NCBI RefSeq assembly: GCF_051660745.1
Contig: NZ_JBOFQF010000037.1
Coordinates: forward strand, 54,716 to 118,715
DNA from: Segniliparus sp051660745
GTDB lineage: Bacteria; Actinomycetota; Actinomycetes; Mycobacteriales; Mycobacteriaceae
Direction of reading: 5' to 3'
Length of the DNA: 64,000 nucleotides
Shown: positions 36,542 to 45,801 of the stretch, piece after piece
Numbering within the stretch: position 1 is the first letter of the stretch
How the letters are laid out: every line of letters starts with the position of its first letter
The notes under the pieces: generated by a model
Databases searched by the model: none
The model's input: only the letters and a program-made list of their open reading frames with translations
What the model was told of the DNA's origin: nothing
Translations under genes and position numbers: made by a program

Positions 36542-37573
36542 ATGACAGCGCGATCAGTGATGTCCATCCTCCCGCCCCGGCTCATGGTGCCCGACCGCCA
36601 GATCAGCCCGCTGCGGGCCATCGCGGGGCGGCTCTTCCTCGCGATCATGCTCCTCGTCGTCGCGGCGTTCGTCGTCTACGCGGACCGGTCGGGCTATCGC
36701 GACGTCGTGAGCCACGAGCTCACCCTCCTCGACTGCTTCTACTACGTCACCGTCTCCCTCACGACCACCGGATACGGGGACATCACGCCGGTGACCGAGG
36801 GCGCGCGACTGGTGAACGTCCTCGTCATCACCCCCATGCGGGTGCTCTTCCTCATCATCTTGGTCGGCACCACCTTGCAAGTGCTCGCCGAGAAGAGCCG
36901 TCAGTCCATTCGAGTCCAACGCTGGAGGCACAAAGTGCGCGACCACACCATCGTCGTGGGTTATGGGACCAAGGGGCGCTCGGCGGTCGCCGCCATGCTG
37001 GCGGACGGGGTGGAGCCGAACCGGATCGTGGTCGTGGACCAGGACCAGGCGCTGCTCGGGGCCGCGTCCGAGCTTGGCTTGGTCACCCTGCAGGGCAACG
37101 CCACCCGGTCGGACGTGTTGAAGTCGGCAGGAGCGGAACGCGCCGCGTCCATCGTCGTCGCGGTGAACCGCGACGACACGGCGGTGCTGGTCACCTTGAC
37201 CGCGCGGGAGCTCACCGCGACCGCGCAGGTGGTGGCCGCGGTCCGCGAGACCGAGAACGTCCATCTCTTGCGCCGCTCCGGCGCCACGTCGGTCGTGGTC
37301 TCTGCCGAGACGGCGGGCAGGCTCCTCGGCATCGCGACGAGCGCCCCGTCCGTGGTCGAGGTGATCGAGGACCTGCTCACCCCGGAAGAGGGCTTCGCGG
37401 TGGCCGAGCGGGACGTGGAGCAGGCCGAGGTCGGCGCGGACCCGAAGCATTTGCCGGACATCGTGCTCGGCGTGGTGCGCGGGGGCAATCTGATCCGCGT
37501 CGGCGACGAGCGGGTGGACGCGTTGGAGCCCGGCGACCGTCTGCTCTACGTCCACACGACGAGCAAGGAGTGA
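36542..37573 (+). CDS. Potassium channel with RCK/TrkA-N domain (Rv3200c-like)
   Basis: 343 residues from ATG 36542 (GAGGG at 36528-36532). Two membrane helices flank a pore loop with the K+ filter TTTGYGD (about residues 73-79); then an RCK N domain with Rossmann motif GYGTKGRSA and VVVDQD, and an RCK C domain (about 250-343). It should conduct K+ under nucleotide or ligand control. In M. tuberculosis Rv3200c likewise precedes nudC (Rv3199c). nudC starts four bases after the stop, so the two are one operon. Confidence 0.92.
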   Translation: MTARSVMSILPPRLMVPDRQISPLRAIAGRLFLAIMLLVVAAFVVYADRSGYRDVVSHELTLLDCFYYVTVSLTTTGYGDITPVTEGARLVNVLVITPMRVLFLIILVGTTLQVLAEKSRQSIRVQRWRHKVRDHTIVVGYGTKGRSAVAAMLADGVEPNRIVVVDQDQALLGAASELGLVTLQGNATRSDVLKSAGAERAASIVVAVNRDDTAVLVTLTARELTATAQVVAAVRETENVHLLRRSGATSVVVSAETAGRLLGIATSAPSVVEVIEDLLTPEEGFAVAERDVEQAEVGADPKHLPDIVLGVVRGGNLIRVGDERVDALEPGDRLLYVHTTSKE

Positions 37574-37577
37574 CCCA

Positions 37578-38498
37578 GTGAGCTTCTCTTTGATCGGCCC
37601 GCCGCTGCTCTCGCGAGCCCAGGTGGACCGGGACGAGCGTTCGCGCGCCGACACGGAGGCGCTCGCCGAGGGCTGGCGCTCGGCGCGCGTGCTCCTGGTG
37701 TCCCGGCGCGGGCAGTTCGCGACGCGCGGCGGCGCGCTCGCGCTCGTCCCCGCGACCGGGCTCGGGGAGGAGCCGCCGACAGAAGCGGCGGTCTTTTTGG
37801 GCGAGTCGGGCGGATCGCATCTGTGGGCGGTCCAGGTTCCCGAGCTCGAAGGCGAGTTCACCGACCTGCGGGTCGGCGGGCACACGCTTTCTGCGACAGA
37901 CGCGAGCCTCGCCACCACAGCGGTCGCGATGCTGAGCTGGCAGGGCCGCTCGAAGTTCGCCCCGTGGTCGGGGGAGCCGATGGCGCTCGGGAAGGGCGGC
38001 TGGGTGCGGGTCGCCCCGGACGGCAAAGAGGAGTTCCCCCGCACCGACCCCGCCGTCATCTGCCTGGTCCACGACGGAGCCGACCAGGTGCTCCTCGCCA
38101 GGCAGCCGATCTGGCCGCAGCGGTGGTTCTCCGTCTTAGCCGGGTTCTGCGAGCCGGGCGAGTCTCTGGAGCAGTGCGTCGAGCGGGAGGTCTCCGAAGA
38201 GGTCGGAGTCGAAGTGTCGGACATCGGCTATCTCGGCAGCCAGCCCTGGCCCTTCCCCCGCTCGCTCATGCTCGGCTTCCAAGCGGCGGCGGACCCGGCG
38301 CAGCCGCTGGTCCTCGCCGACGGCGAAATCGAGGAGGCGCACTGGTTCCACTTGGACGAGGTCGTGGAGGCATTGGAGCGCCGCCACGACTGGGGCGACA
38401 TTCCCGGCGCCCCGCTGCTCTTGCCGGGGTCGATCTCTATCGCCAGGGCGATGATCGAGTCCTGGGCGCAGAGCAGGCTCAGCGCCGCCACTCGTTGA
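37578..38498 (+). CDS. nudC: NAD(+)/NADH diphosphatase NudC
   Basis: 306 residues. Nudix box GFCEPGESLEQCVEREVSEEVGVEV at about 189-213 has all catalytic Glu, and the NudC-specific SQPWPFPRS follows. It hydrolyses NADH to NMNH and AMP and removes NAD caps from RNA in some bacteria. The four zinc-binding Cys of E. coli NudC are absent (FAPWSGEPMALG in their place), which I recall is also so in mycobacterial NudC. The proline in SQPWPFP is the active form; M. tuberculosis H37Rv has Gln there. Overlaps the convergent secreted-protein gene by 20 bp. Confidence 0.94.
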   Translation: MSFSLIGPPLLSRAQVDRDERSRADTEALAEGWRSARVLLVSRRGQFATRGGALALVPATGLGEEPPTEAAVFLGESGGSHLWAVQVPELEGEFTDLRVGGHTLSATDASLATTAVAMLSWQGRSKFAPWSGEPMALGKGGWVRVAPDGKEEFPRTDPAVICLVHDGADQVLLARQPIWPQRWFSVLAGFCEPGESLEQCVEREVSEEVGVEVSDIGYLGSQPWPFPRSLMLGFQAAADPAQPLVLADGEIEEAHWFHLDEVVEALERRHDWGDIPGAPLLLPGSISIARAMIESWAQSRLSAATR

Positions 38499-39084
38499 TC
38501 TTGGCCGCCGTCGCGCGGTACACGTCGGCGGCGAGGCCGTCGTCGGCGGGACCGGACTGCGAGACGAGCACGAGCACGCCCCGGACGGACCCTGCGACCT
38601 CCAGCTCCGGGGGGACGAAGGGGCCTTGGCCGGTGATCCGGTAGACGACGGAGTTCGAGTCGGGAGGCTCGGCAGACTCAACGCTCATCCAGTTTTTCCC
38701 CGTTGTTCCGCCGCCGCCGAGCATGGTGAAGCTTGCGCATTTCTCGCGCCACGACAGGACAGTCCTCAGCGCGCCCGCGTCGTGGAGCACATGCACGCGC
38801 AGGAACGAGCGGCCCGGTCCTTCCGCAGTGCGGCTGCCCGTGGCGGGGAAGAGGCCGAGGAAGGCGCAGCCCGCAGGCGTCGTGGAGTCCGCCGAAGGAA
38901 CGGCCTGCGCGTTCTGGCTCCCGAGCGACCAGCCATCGGGAAGGTCGGTCTGGCTGGGATAGAACTGGCCGAGGTCGGCGTTCGCGGGGAGATCGTCCGG
39001 GGCCGCTGCGGCCTGCGGCCCCGCCGCCAGCGCCGCCGAGGCGACAACAAGCGCCGCGAAACCCTTCAACCGTTTGTTTCCCAT
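38479..39084 (-). CDS. Secreted protein of unknown function, paralogue 1
   Basis: 201 residues with a Sec signal peptide (KRLKGF, hydrophobic core, cleavage near AAAA-PDD). The mature part shares with the next gene the pattern DLGQFYPSQTDLPDGWSLG, a Cys-containing FLG/Cys core, VLSWREKCASF, and an ending AAKINEWRR. The layout resembles mycobacterial exported sensor-like proteins of the PknH-extracellular-domain type (two disulfide-capable Cys pairs), but this is a weak resemblance. AGGAGGG precedes ATG 39084. Last gene of a three-gene operon with its paralogue and an HdeD-like protein. Confidence 0.75.
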   Translation of the reverse strand: MGNKRLKGFAALVVASAALAAGPQAAAAPDDLPANADLGQFYPSQTDLPDGWSLGSQNAQAVPSADSTTPAGCAFLGLFPATGSRTAEGPGRSFLRVHVLHDAGALRTVLSWREKCASFTMLGGGGTTGKNWMSVESAEPPDSNSVVYRITGQGPFVPPELEVAGSVRGVLVLVSQSGPADDGLAADVYRATAAKINEWRR

Positions 39085-39092
39085 GGTCCCTC

Positions 39093-39785
39093 CTAGGGCT
39101 CCCACTCGTCGATCCGCTCGACCGTCGTGCGCAAGAGCGAGTCGACGAGGCTCTCGTCCGCTCCAGGATAGCCCGTCACCAGCACCTCGACGCCGCGGAG
39201 CCGGGCCGCTATCGCGGTCATCTCCACATCGGGGCCGCGCGAGGTCTTCTCTTTGACCCGGATGGCGATGGAGTCGTCGGCGCGCACGACCGGCATGGTC
39301 CTGGCTACGACGCTGCCTGCCAGCGGGTACGACGACCAGTCGGGGATCGTGTCGACCGAGTACTGCGCGCAGTTGTCGACCCAGTAGTGCAGGATGCGCG
39401 TGTAGCCGCGAACCCGGGGGTCCTGGTCCGGGCGGGCAATCGTGACGAAGACGTACGAGCCCGAAGCGGGCTCGGGGGGCTTCCCGCCTTTGGCGGCTCC
39501 GAAAGCGGAGAAGAAGACGAGCGCGTCGGGGTAGCAGTCCTTCGGGGTGGCGTGCTTGCCGAAATTGGCCAAGATCCCGTCGCGGGAGAACGAGGCCGCC
39601 TTCTGGTTGCGCTCCGCCTGCCCGATGGTCCATCCGGCGGGGAAGCTGCTCTGCGGGGGGAGGAGCTGCGCGAGGTCGACGTCCGGCGGCAACGGCACGG
39701 TGTCGGCCGAGGCGCTCTGCCTGGTGCTGGCGACGGCTGCGAGGACACACGCTCCTGCCAGAGCCGCGCGCAGCCTCGCGTTCAC
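39093..39785 (-). CDS. Secreted protein of unknown function, paralogue 2
   Basis: 230 residues from GTG 39785, which overlaps the stop of the HdeD-like gene (GTGA). Signal peptide with cleavage near SASA-DTV. The mature sequence DVDLAQLLPPQSSFPAGWTIGQ aligns with DLGQFYPSQTDLPDGWSLGSQ of paralogue 1, and both end in a helix closing with a Trp (IDEWEP / INEWRR). Cys residues at DCYPDA and NCAQYS could form a disulfide. Probably a ligand-binding or sensor domain outside the membrane. Function unknown. Confidence 0.75.
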   Translation of the reverse strand: MNARLRAALAGACVLAAVASTRQSASADTVPLPPDVDLAQLLPPQSSFPAGWTIGQAERNQKAASFSRDGILANFGKHATPKDCYPDALVFFSAFGAAKGGKPPEPASGSYVFVTIARPDQDPRVRGYTRILHYWVDNCAQYSVDTIPDWSSYPLAGSVVARTMPVVRADDSIAIRVKEKTSRGPDVEMTAIAARLRGVEVLVTGYPGADESLVDSLLRTTVERIDEWEP

Positions 39786-40366
39786 TTCCCGCCGAGCACG
39801 TTGCCGACGTGGCGGAGCCGGAACGAGAGGGCGATCTCGCCGACGCCGCGCAGCAGCAGGCCGAAGCCGAAGAGCAGGACGACGGTGTCGACCGCAGTCA
39901 GGATGTCGACCATCAGCCAGAACGCGATGACCAGCTCCAAAGCGCCCAGCACGGCGAACCAGACCCGGTGGTCCTTGTCCGAGGCGGCGCGGACGATGTT
40001 GTTGACCGCGTTGATGAGGAACCAGACGATGAGCAGGTAGGCCAGGGCGAGTGCCCCAGACCCGGGGTACAGCACCGCGAACAGCCCGATCACGATGCTC
40101 AGCGCCGCCCACACCCCGAGCCAGGCCCGCCCCGGCGTGCCCGGCTTGGCGCCGAAGGCGGCGGCGGCGGACAGGACGCCCTGGAACAGGATGCTCAAGC
40201 CGAAGAGCAGGCCGATGACGACCGCGGTGACGGGCGTGAACACGATCGCGAGGATTCCGGCCACCACGGTGACGATCCCGGAGATGAGCACCGCAGGCCA
40301 GTAACGAAGGACACGACCGATCTCTGCGAGAAAACCGGATCCAGCGGGGAGAGGCGTAGCGTTCAT
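39782..40366 (-). CDS. HdeD-family integral membrane protein
   Basis: 194 residues with six hydrophobic helices (e.g. PAVLISGIVTVVAGILAIVFTP, VVIGLLFGLSILFQGVLSAAAAF), arranged as three repeats typical of DUF308/HdeD proteins, which are linked to acid resistance in enterics but uncharacterised in actinobacteria. ATG 40366 is preceded by TATAGT seven bases upstream and no Shine-Dalgarno, so transcription is probably leaderless. First gene of an operon with two secreted paralogues. Confidence 0.85.
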   Translation of the reverse strand: MNATPLPAGSGFLAEIGRVLRYWPAVLISGIVTVVAGILAIVFTPVTAVVIGLLFGLSILFQGVLSAAAAFGAKPGTPGRAWLGVWAALSIVIGLFAVLYPGSGALALAYLLIVWFLINAVNNIVRAASDKDHRVWFAVLGALELVIAFWLMVDILTAVDTVVLLFGFGLLLRGVGEIALSFRLRHVGNVLGGK

Positions 40367-40373
40367 ACTTTCG

Positions 40374-40379
40374 ACTATA
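40374..40379 (-). promoter_or_regulatory. Putative leaderless -10 (TATAGT) of the HdeD operon
   Basis: On the minus strand TATAGT ends seven bases before ATG 40366. Confidence 0.5.
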
Positions 40380-40387
40380 CGTGGGGC

Positions 40388-42688
40388 TCAGCAGCAGCGC
40401 TGGGTCGTGTCCGAGGACTTCGGCAGGGCGGTGCTGGTCCGCGCCCCCGTCGCGGCCCATTCCCGCGCCACCTCGCGCTCGGCTTTCGTCGGGAAAAAAC
40501 CGCGCGGGGCGAATATTTTGGACGGGACGGCGGGCTCTTCCTGCACCTGCGCGGGGGACCCGCGCAGCGTCCGCCACGCGACTCGTGCCGCGATCAGCAC
40601 GACGACGAGCACGAGGACCGCGAGGAGCACGGAGAGCGCGGTCTGCACGGCGGTGTTGCGCACGACCGCGTCGATCTGCTCGGGCGTTTTCGCCGACTCG
40701 AACGAGCTCGCCCCGCGCGCCTGCGCGGCGGCGTAGCGCCGGTGTTGCGCCCAGTAGCCGATGCTCGGGTTGGCGGAGAAGATCTTCTGCCACGAGGCGG
40801 TGAGCGTGACGACGAGGTCCCAGGCCAACGGCGCCAGCGTCACCCAGGCCCAGCGGGCGAGCCCGGTGCGCAGCAGGATCATGGTGACCACGGTGAGCGC
40901 AACGGCGGCGAGCAGCTGGTTGGCGACCCCGAACAACGGGTAAAGCGTGTTGATGCCGCCGAGCGGGTCGGTGACGCCCATGAGGAGCAGGCTGCCCCAC
41001 GCGCACGCGACGACGAGCGAGCAGAGCAGGGAGCCGGGCCGCCACGAGGGGTCTTTGAACTTCACGAGCCCGGGGACGTTGCCGAGGGTGTCCGAGAGCA
41101 TGAACCGCGCGACCCTGGTGCCCGCGTCGACGGTGGTGAGGATGAACAGCGCCTCGAACATGATCGCGAAGTGGTACCAGAATCCGGCGAGGGCGGAGCC
41201 GCCGAAGACGCTGAGCACGTGCGACATGCCCAGCGCGAGCGTCGGGGCCCCGCCGACACGGGAGACGACGCTGTGCTCGCCGACGGCGGACGCGGCGTCC
41301 TTCAGCGTCCCCGGCGCGAGCGGGGCGCCGGGCAGGCCGAGTCCGTTCACCCAGGCCGCGGCGGCCTCCGCCGTGCCTTTGGTGACTCCTGCGGGCGCGT
41401 TCATCACGAAGTACAGGTGCGGGTCGAGGATCACGGCGGAGATGAGGGCCATGATCGCCACGAAGGACTCGACAACCATCGAGCCGTAGCCGATGAGCCT
41501 GGCCTGGCTCTCCTTCTCCAGCAGCTTCGGCGTGGTGCCGGAGGAGACGAGGGAGTGGAACCCGGAGAGCGCGCCGCAGGCAATGGTGATGAAGAGGAAC
41601 GGGAAGAGCGTGCCCGCGAAAACCGGGCCCGCGCCGTTGGTGGCGAACGCGGTGATCGCGGGCATCTGCGCAGTCGGATGGGCCAGCAACACCGCGACGG
41701 CCAACAAGCTGATGACGCTGATCTTCATGAAGGAGGAGAGGTAGTCCCGGGGGGCGAGCATGAGCCAGACCGGCAGCGCGGAGGCGACGAAGCCGTACGC
41801 GACGATCGCCAGCGCGATGGTCGTCTTCGACCAGGTGAAGGCGTGCGTCCCCCAGTCGGTCTGTGCGACCCAGCCGCCGCCGACCACGGCCAGGATCAGC
41901 AGGACGACGCCGATAGCGGTGGTCTCGCCGACTTTGCCGGGCCGGACGAAGCGCAGCCAGACCCCCATGAGCACGGCGATCGGCAGCGTCATGGAGATGG
42001 AGAACACGCCCCATGGGCTCTCGGCGAGCGCGTTGACGACGATCATGGCGAGGACGGCGATCAAGAGGATCATGATCGCGAGCACGGCGACCAGCGCCGC
42101 GCCGCCGCCGACCGGGCCGAGCTCCTCCTTCGCCATCTGGCCCAGGCTTCGTCCGCGCCTCCTGGTCGAGAAGGCGAGGACGAGGTAGTCCTGCACCGCT
42201 CCGGCGAAGACCACGCCGACGACGATCCACAGCGTGCTCGGCAGGTAGCCCATCTGCGCGGCGAGGACCGGGCCGACAAGGGGGCCCGCCCCGGCGATCG
42301 CGGCGAAATGATGGCCGAAGAGGACGCGCCGGTCGGTCGGGACGAAGTCCCTCCCGTCTTCGAAGAGCTCGGCGGGAGTGGCGTGGTCGTCCCGGGGACG
42401 CACGACTTTCTGCTCGATGAACTTCGCGTACAGGCGGAAGCCGATCACATAGCTGGCGATCGCGGCGACGACGAGCCAGACCGCGTTCACCTCCTCGGAC
42501 CTGGTGAGCGCGATCATGGCCCACGCGGCCGCGCCGACGAGGGCGACCACGGCCAGGACGACGCGCGCCAGGGGGCTCGGCGCTCGGCGCTCGACGACTC
42601 CGACCGGGGGGAGGCCGGGGTCGGTGCGCAGGAGCACGACCTCGCCGTCCTGCTCTTCGGTCTCGGGCCAGGCAGTTCGTGATGACAT
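40388..42688 (-). CDS. cstA: Carbon starvation protein CstA, peptide/pyruvate transporter
   Basis: 766 residues with about 16 to 18 membrane segments. Family signatures include GHHFAAIAGAGPLVGPVLAAQMGYLPSTLWIVVGVVFAGAVQD and, later, CGALSGFHSLVSSGTTPKLL. CstA-type carriers take up peptides or pyruvate when carbon is scarce. AAAAGGCG lies upstream of ATG 42688. The C-terminus ends TQRCC, with cytosolic tail residues about 690-766. Only the last 21 bp separate it from the HdeD start region. M. tuberculosis has one orthologue (Rv3063). Confidence 0.95.
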   Translation of the reverse strand: MSSRTAWPETEEQDGEVVLLRTDPGLPPVGVVERRAPSPLARVVLAVVALVGAAAWAMIALTRSEEVNAVWLVVAAIASYVIGFRLYAKFIEQKVVRPRDDHATPAELFEDGRDFVPTDRRVLFGHHFAAIAGAGPLVGPVLAAQMGYLPSTLWIVVGVVFAGAVQDYLVLAFSTRRRGRSLGQMAKEELGPVGGGAALVAVLAIMILLIAVLAMIVVNALAESPWGVFSISMTLPIAVLMGVWLRFVRPGKVGETTAIGVVLLILAVVGGGWVAQTDWGTHAFTWSKTTIALAIVAYGFVASALPVWLMLAPRDYLSSFMKISVISLLAVAVLLAHPTAQMPAITAFATNGAGPVFAGTLFPFLFITIACGALSGFHSLVSSGTTPKLLEKESQARLIGYGSMVVESFVAIMALISAVILDPHLYFVMNAPAGVTKGTAEAAAAWVNGLGLPGAPLAPGTLKDAASAVGEHSVVSRVGGAPTLALGMSHVLSVFGGSALAGFWYHFAIMFEALFILTTVDAGTRVARFMLSDTLGNVPGLVKFKDPSWRPGSLLCSLVVACAWGSLLLMGVTDPLGGINTLYPLFGVANQLLAAVALTVVTMILLRTGLARWAWVTLAPLAWDLVVTLTASWQKIFSANPSIGYWAQHRRYAAAQARGASSFESAKTPEQIDAVVRNTAVQTALSVLLAVLVLVVVLIAARVAWRTLRGSPAQVQEEPAVPSKIFAPRGFFPTKAEREVAREWAATGARTSTALPKSSDTTQRCC

Positions 42689-42777
42689 GATCGCCTTTTC
42701 GTTTGTGGACGACCGTTTTTGGCCGCCTTACCGTTTATACCGGCAGGCGCGAGGGCGAGGTTTTTCGCTCGGCCCGC

Positions 42778-43989
42778 TCAAGCGTGGCTCGGGGCCTCGC
42801 CCTTGCGGCGCTGGATCTCCCGGTTCGCCAGCACGAGGCCGCCTGCGATGACGCCCGCGAGCAAGAGCGTCGTCGTGGTGGCGGAGGAGGAGTCGCTGTG
42901 CGCCGCGGGGGCGGCGGCCGGCGGCGCGGCCTTCGGCGCCGGGTCGACCAGCTTGCCGATGCCGAGGGCAGGGTCGAGGGCGAAGCCCCAGTCCAAAAGC
43001 GCCGTGGCCTGCTCGCGGTAGGTGACAGCCGCGTTGAGCCCGTACATCTGGGTCACCACGAGCCGTCGTCCGTCGCGCTCGGCCGCGCCGATGAAGGTCT
43101 TCTGCGCGTCGTCGGTGTAGCCGGTCTTGCCGCCGATCATGCCGGGGTAGTCGTCCAGCATGGCGTTGTCGTTCACCATCGGGAAGTCGTCCGGGCTGCC
43201 GTGCATCTGGATGGACTTCTGGGCGACGATCTTCCGGAAGGTTTCGTGCTTCATGGCCGCGCGGAAGATGAGCGCGAGGTCGTACGGCGAGCTGGTCGAC
43301 GGCCCGCCGGGGGCTTCCACGCCGGAGGGGGTGGTGGCGCGGGTGTCCTTCGCCCCCAGCGCGCCCGCGATCTCGTTCATCTTCGCGACGGCCCCCGCGA
43401 CGCCGCCGCTGTCGCCGAGCACTCGGGCCAGCGCGTTCGCGGCGCCGTTGGAGGAGACCATGAGCGCGCCCTCGAGCAGCTCGTACACGCTGTACGTGGC
43501 GCCGGGCTGGATGAACTTGTGCTCGCTCTCCTCGTCGGCGGTCGCGTCTCCCGCAGTCAATTGGATCTGCTTGTTCGGGTCCAGACCGTTCAGGACGGCG
43601 AGGGCGAGGAGGGTTTTGATCGTGCTGGCGGGCCGGAACCGGCCGTGCGGGTCCGAAGCCGCGAGCACTTGCCCGCTGTCGAGGTCGGCGACGAGCCAGC
43701 CGTGCGCGGGCCCTTCCGGCAGGGCGGGGGAGCCTGCGGGCTGGACCACGTCGCAGGAGGCGAGCATCGCGCCGCCGACGGGCGTCGCGGGAACAGGCAG
43801 GGGGGCCAGCTCTGGGTGGCCGGGCTGCGGCGCCTCGGAGGCGTCGACGGCGGCAGGCGGCGCGACGCGTTGCGCGCAGCCCGCGCTTTGCGAGTCGTCC
43901 GGATCCGCCCAGCACGCGGGAGAGGTCGTTGCGGTGGCAAGCATGACGAGCGATGCCGCGGTGGCGTTCTTCAGTGATGTGCCCAACAC
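42778..43989 (-). CDS. D-alanyl-D-alanine carboxypeptidase (PBP5/DacB-like)
   Basis: 403 residues from GTG 43989. A signal peptide precedes a low-complexity linker (Pro/Ala-rich, 40-95). The penicillin-binding triad is complete: S122-T-I-K125, SSN in MVSSNGAANALA, and KTG in GGKTGYTDDAQ. A C-terminal helix (TTTTLLLAGVIAGGLVLANREIQRRK) anchors it in the membrane. It trims the terminal D-Ala of peptidoglycan stem peptides outside the membrane. Two GTCACA repeats lie 50-75 bp upstream. It is separated from cstA by 89 bp, so probably its own unit. Confidence 0.94.
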   Translation of the reverse strand: MLGTSLKNATAASLVMLATATTSPACWADPDDSQSAGCAQRVAPPAAVDASEAPQPGHPELAPLPVPATPVGGAMLASCDVVQPAGSPALPEGPAHGWLVADLDSGQVLAASDPHGRFRPASTIKTLLALAVLNGLDPNKQIQLTAGDATADEESEHKFIQPGATYSVYELLEGALMVSSNGAANALARVLGDSGGVAGAVAKMNEIAGALGAKDTRATTPSGVEAPGGPSTSSPYDLALIFRAAMKHETFRKIVAQKSIQMHGSPDDFPMVNDNAMLDDYPGMIGGKTGYTDDAQKTFIGAAERDGRRLVVTQMYGLNAAVTYREQATALLDWGFALDPALGIGKLVDPAPKAAPPAAAPAAHSDSSSATTTTLLLAGVIAGGLVLANREIQRRKGEAPSHA

Positions 43990-44033
43990 GGACCGAGCAT
44001 AACGCCGAGGTCATCGCCAGTCGGGGTGGCGCG

Positions 44034-44064
44034 CCCGCGAGTCACAATGTTCCCGCGAGTCACA
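44034..44064 (+). promoter_or_regulatory. 13-bp direct repeat CCCGCGAGTCACA x2 upstream of the carboxypeptidase gene
   Basis: Exact copies at 44034-44046 and 44052-44064, 18 bp apart. Each contains GTCACA, the second reading GTCACAGCA, close to the GTCACAGCG repeats reported for MtrA. They lie upstream of a cell-wall gene, a typical MtrA target class. Confidence 0.5.
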
Positions 44065-44087
44065 GCAGCACCAGAGAAGTTGTTAGG

Positions 44088-44195
44088 CCGCAGATCCAGC
44101 GGGATGAGATGCAAGGCAGCAGGAGCCGACGCGTACTGGGGAGAGGAGGGTACGCGAGGCGACGATAACGCAGCAGCTCGCGCGCTGGGCTGCGG
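44088..44195 (-). repeat. Dispersed intergenic palindrome, copy F
   Basis: Abuts the stop codon of the APC permease gene and has that gene's orientation. Ends pair (CCGCAG with CTGCGG; CCAGCG with CGCTGG). Minus-strand cores are GCTGCTGCGTTATCGTCGCC and CCTTGCATCTCATCC. Confidence 0.85.
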
Positions 44196-45749
44196 TCAGA
44201 GGGAGTCGGGGGGCGGGGGGATACTGGCCTCAGTCCGGGCGTTGAGCGTGCGGCCTGCGAAGAAGTTTTTCCCCGTGATCGTCGCGAGCAGCATGAACGG
44301 CACGCCGAGCGCCAGCATCCCGATCCCGATGACGAACACGCCGCCGACCGGGCCGAACCGGGTCGCGCCGTAGTCGGGGGCGAGCATGTCGGCGCAGCTT
44401 TTGAAGAACGCCCAGGTCATCGACAGCGCGCCGAGGAGCGGCAACACGCATCGGAAGAAGAGGTTCCGCCAGGACTGCGCGAAGGTCTTGCGGAAATACC
44501 AGACGCACGCGTACGCGGTCATCGCGTAATAGAACGCGACAGCCAGGCCGAGGGATTCGACCGAGTCGGCGAGGACGTTCTCGCTGACGATGGAGAGGAC
44601 GAGATAGAAGGCCAAGGCCGTGGCGCCCATGAGCACAGTGCCGAAGCCAGGGGTGAGGTAGCGCGGATGCACCCGCGCGAAGCGCGCGGGCAGCGCCTCG
44701 TAGACGGCCATGGACAACGTCTGGCGGGCGGTGGGCAGGATCGTGGTCTGCGTCGAAGCGAGGGCGGAGACGCAGAACGTGAGCCAGAGCGCGGCTCCGC
44801 CGAGGCTGCCTGCGACAGGCGTGCCGAGGACGTCGAGCGCGCGGTCCTTGTCCGAGACGGGCGCGCCCGTGCCTGCGGAGCTCTGGGCCGCGAAACTGGC
44901 CAGCACATACGTGGCGAGGAGCAGGAGCGTGGTGATGACGGCGGCCCGGCCGGGCGTGCGCGTCGCGTCCTCGGTCTCCTCGGCGACGGCGAGGCAGGAG
45001 TCCCAGCCCCAGTAGATGAAGACGCAGAGGATCACTCCGGCGGCGATCTGCGAGGAGGAGAGGCCGGTCGGGACGAGCCAGGACAGCTTCGGCTCGACGG
45101 CTTGGGGGCCCGCCCGGTGGAGGAGCACCTTGGCGAGGGCGAGAAGGGAGAGGAGGACGAGCACGGAGAACTGGATCGAGGTCAAGACGTTCTGGACCAT
45201 GCGGGAGAGGACGACCCCTCGGTAGCTCACCCAGGTCATCACGATGATCATCGCGGCCGCGACGGCGGTCCTCGCCCAGGCCGAGGGTTCGATTCCGGCC
45301 AGCCGGAACGAGTACTGCGCCGCGACTTCGGCGGCGTTGCCGACACAGAGGATTCCCGAGACCGCGAGCCCCCAGCCGGAGAGCCAGCCGACCCACGGCC
45401 CGAAAGCCTTCGTCGCCCACGTGAACGTCGTGCCGCAGTCCGGGGTGTCCTGGCAGAGCTCCCGGTAGGCGAAGGCCACGAGGAGGCTCGGCAGAAAGGC
45501 GATCAAGAGGATGCCGGGGGCCTTTTCGCCGACGGAGCCGACCAAAGAGCCGTACGCGCCCGCGAGGCTGTACGCGGGTCCGGTGGCGGAGAGCCCGACG
45601 ACGATGCTGCTGAAGAGGCCGAGCGCCCCGAGCTTGAGGCCTTTGGGGGCTTTGTCGCCGGTCGGCGGCGCAAGGGAGAGGTCTGTGGTCGCGATGCGCA
45701 GAGCGTACCGGTCGAGACCGACCCCGTCGAACGCGGCCCGGACGTCCAT
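44196..45749 (-). CDS. APC-superfamily amino acid/amine permease
   Basis: 517 residues from ATG 45749, chosen because an earlier start (45803) would collide with the start of the divergent gene. About 12 membrane segments; the APC motif GLFSSIVVGLSATGPAYSLAGAYGSLVG lies at the first helix and WGWDSCLAVAEETEDATRTPGRA in the middle. The C-terminal tail is Pro-rich. The substrate is unknown; the FSS...GPAYS and EETEDA motifs fit amino-acid permeases. A palindromic repeat touches its stop codon. Divergent from the DUF4185-like gene with 52 bp between starts. Confidence 0.9.
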   Translation of the reverse strand: MDVRAAFDGVGLDRYALRIATTDLSLAPPTGDKAPKGLKLGALGLFSSIVVGLSATGPAYSLAGAYGSLVGSVGEKAPGILLIAFLPSLLVAFAYRELCQDTPDCGTTFTWATKAFGPWVGWLSGWGLAVSGILCVGNAAEVAAQYSFRLAGIEPSAWARTAVAAAMIIVMTWVSYRGVVLSRMVQNVLTSIQFSVLVLLSLLALAKVLLHRAGPQAVEPKLSWLVPTGLSSSQIAAGVILCVFIYWGWDSCLAVAEETEDATRTPGRAAVITTLLLLATYVLASFAAQSSAGTGAPVSDKDRALDVLGTPVAGSLGGAALWLTFCVSALASTQTTILPTARQTLSMAVYEALPARFARVHPRYLTPGFGTVLMGATALAFYLVLSIVSENVLADSVESLGLAVAFYYAMTAYACVWYFRKTFAQSWRNLFFRCVLPLLGALSMTWAFFKSCADMLAPDYGATRFGPVGGVFVIGIGMLALGVPFMLLATITGKNFFAGRTLNARTEASIPPPPDSL

Positions 45750-45801
45750 CGGGAGCCTGATAGCCTGGCTCGTAGTTCGACCCGGACAAGAGGAGACGGC
45801 C

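Noticed and set aside
37970..38010. Missing zinc cysteines in NudC as a novelty
   Set aside because: From memory mycobacterial NudC also lacks them, so this is a feature of the lineage.
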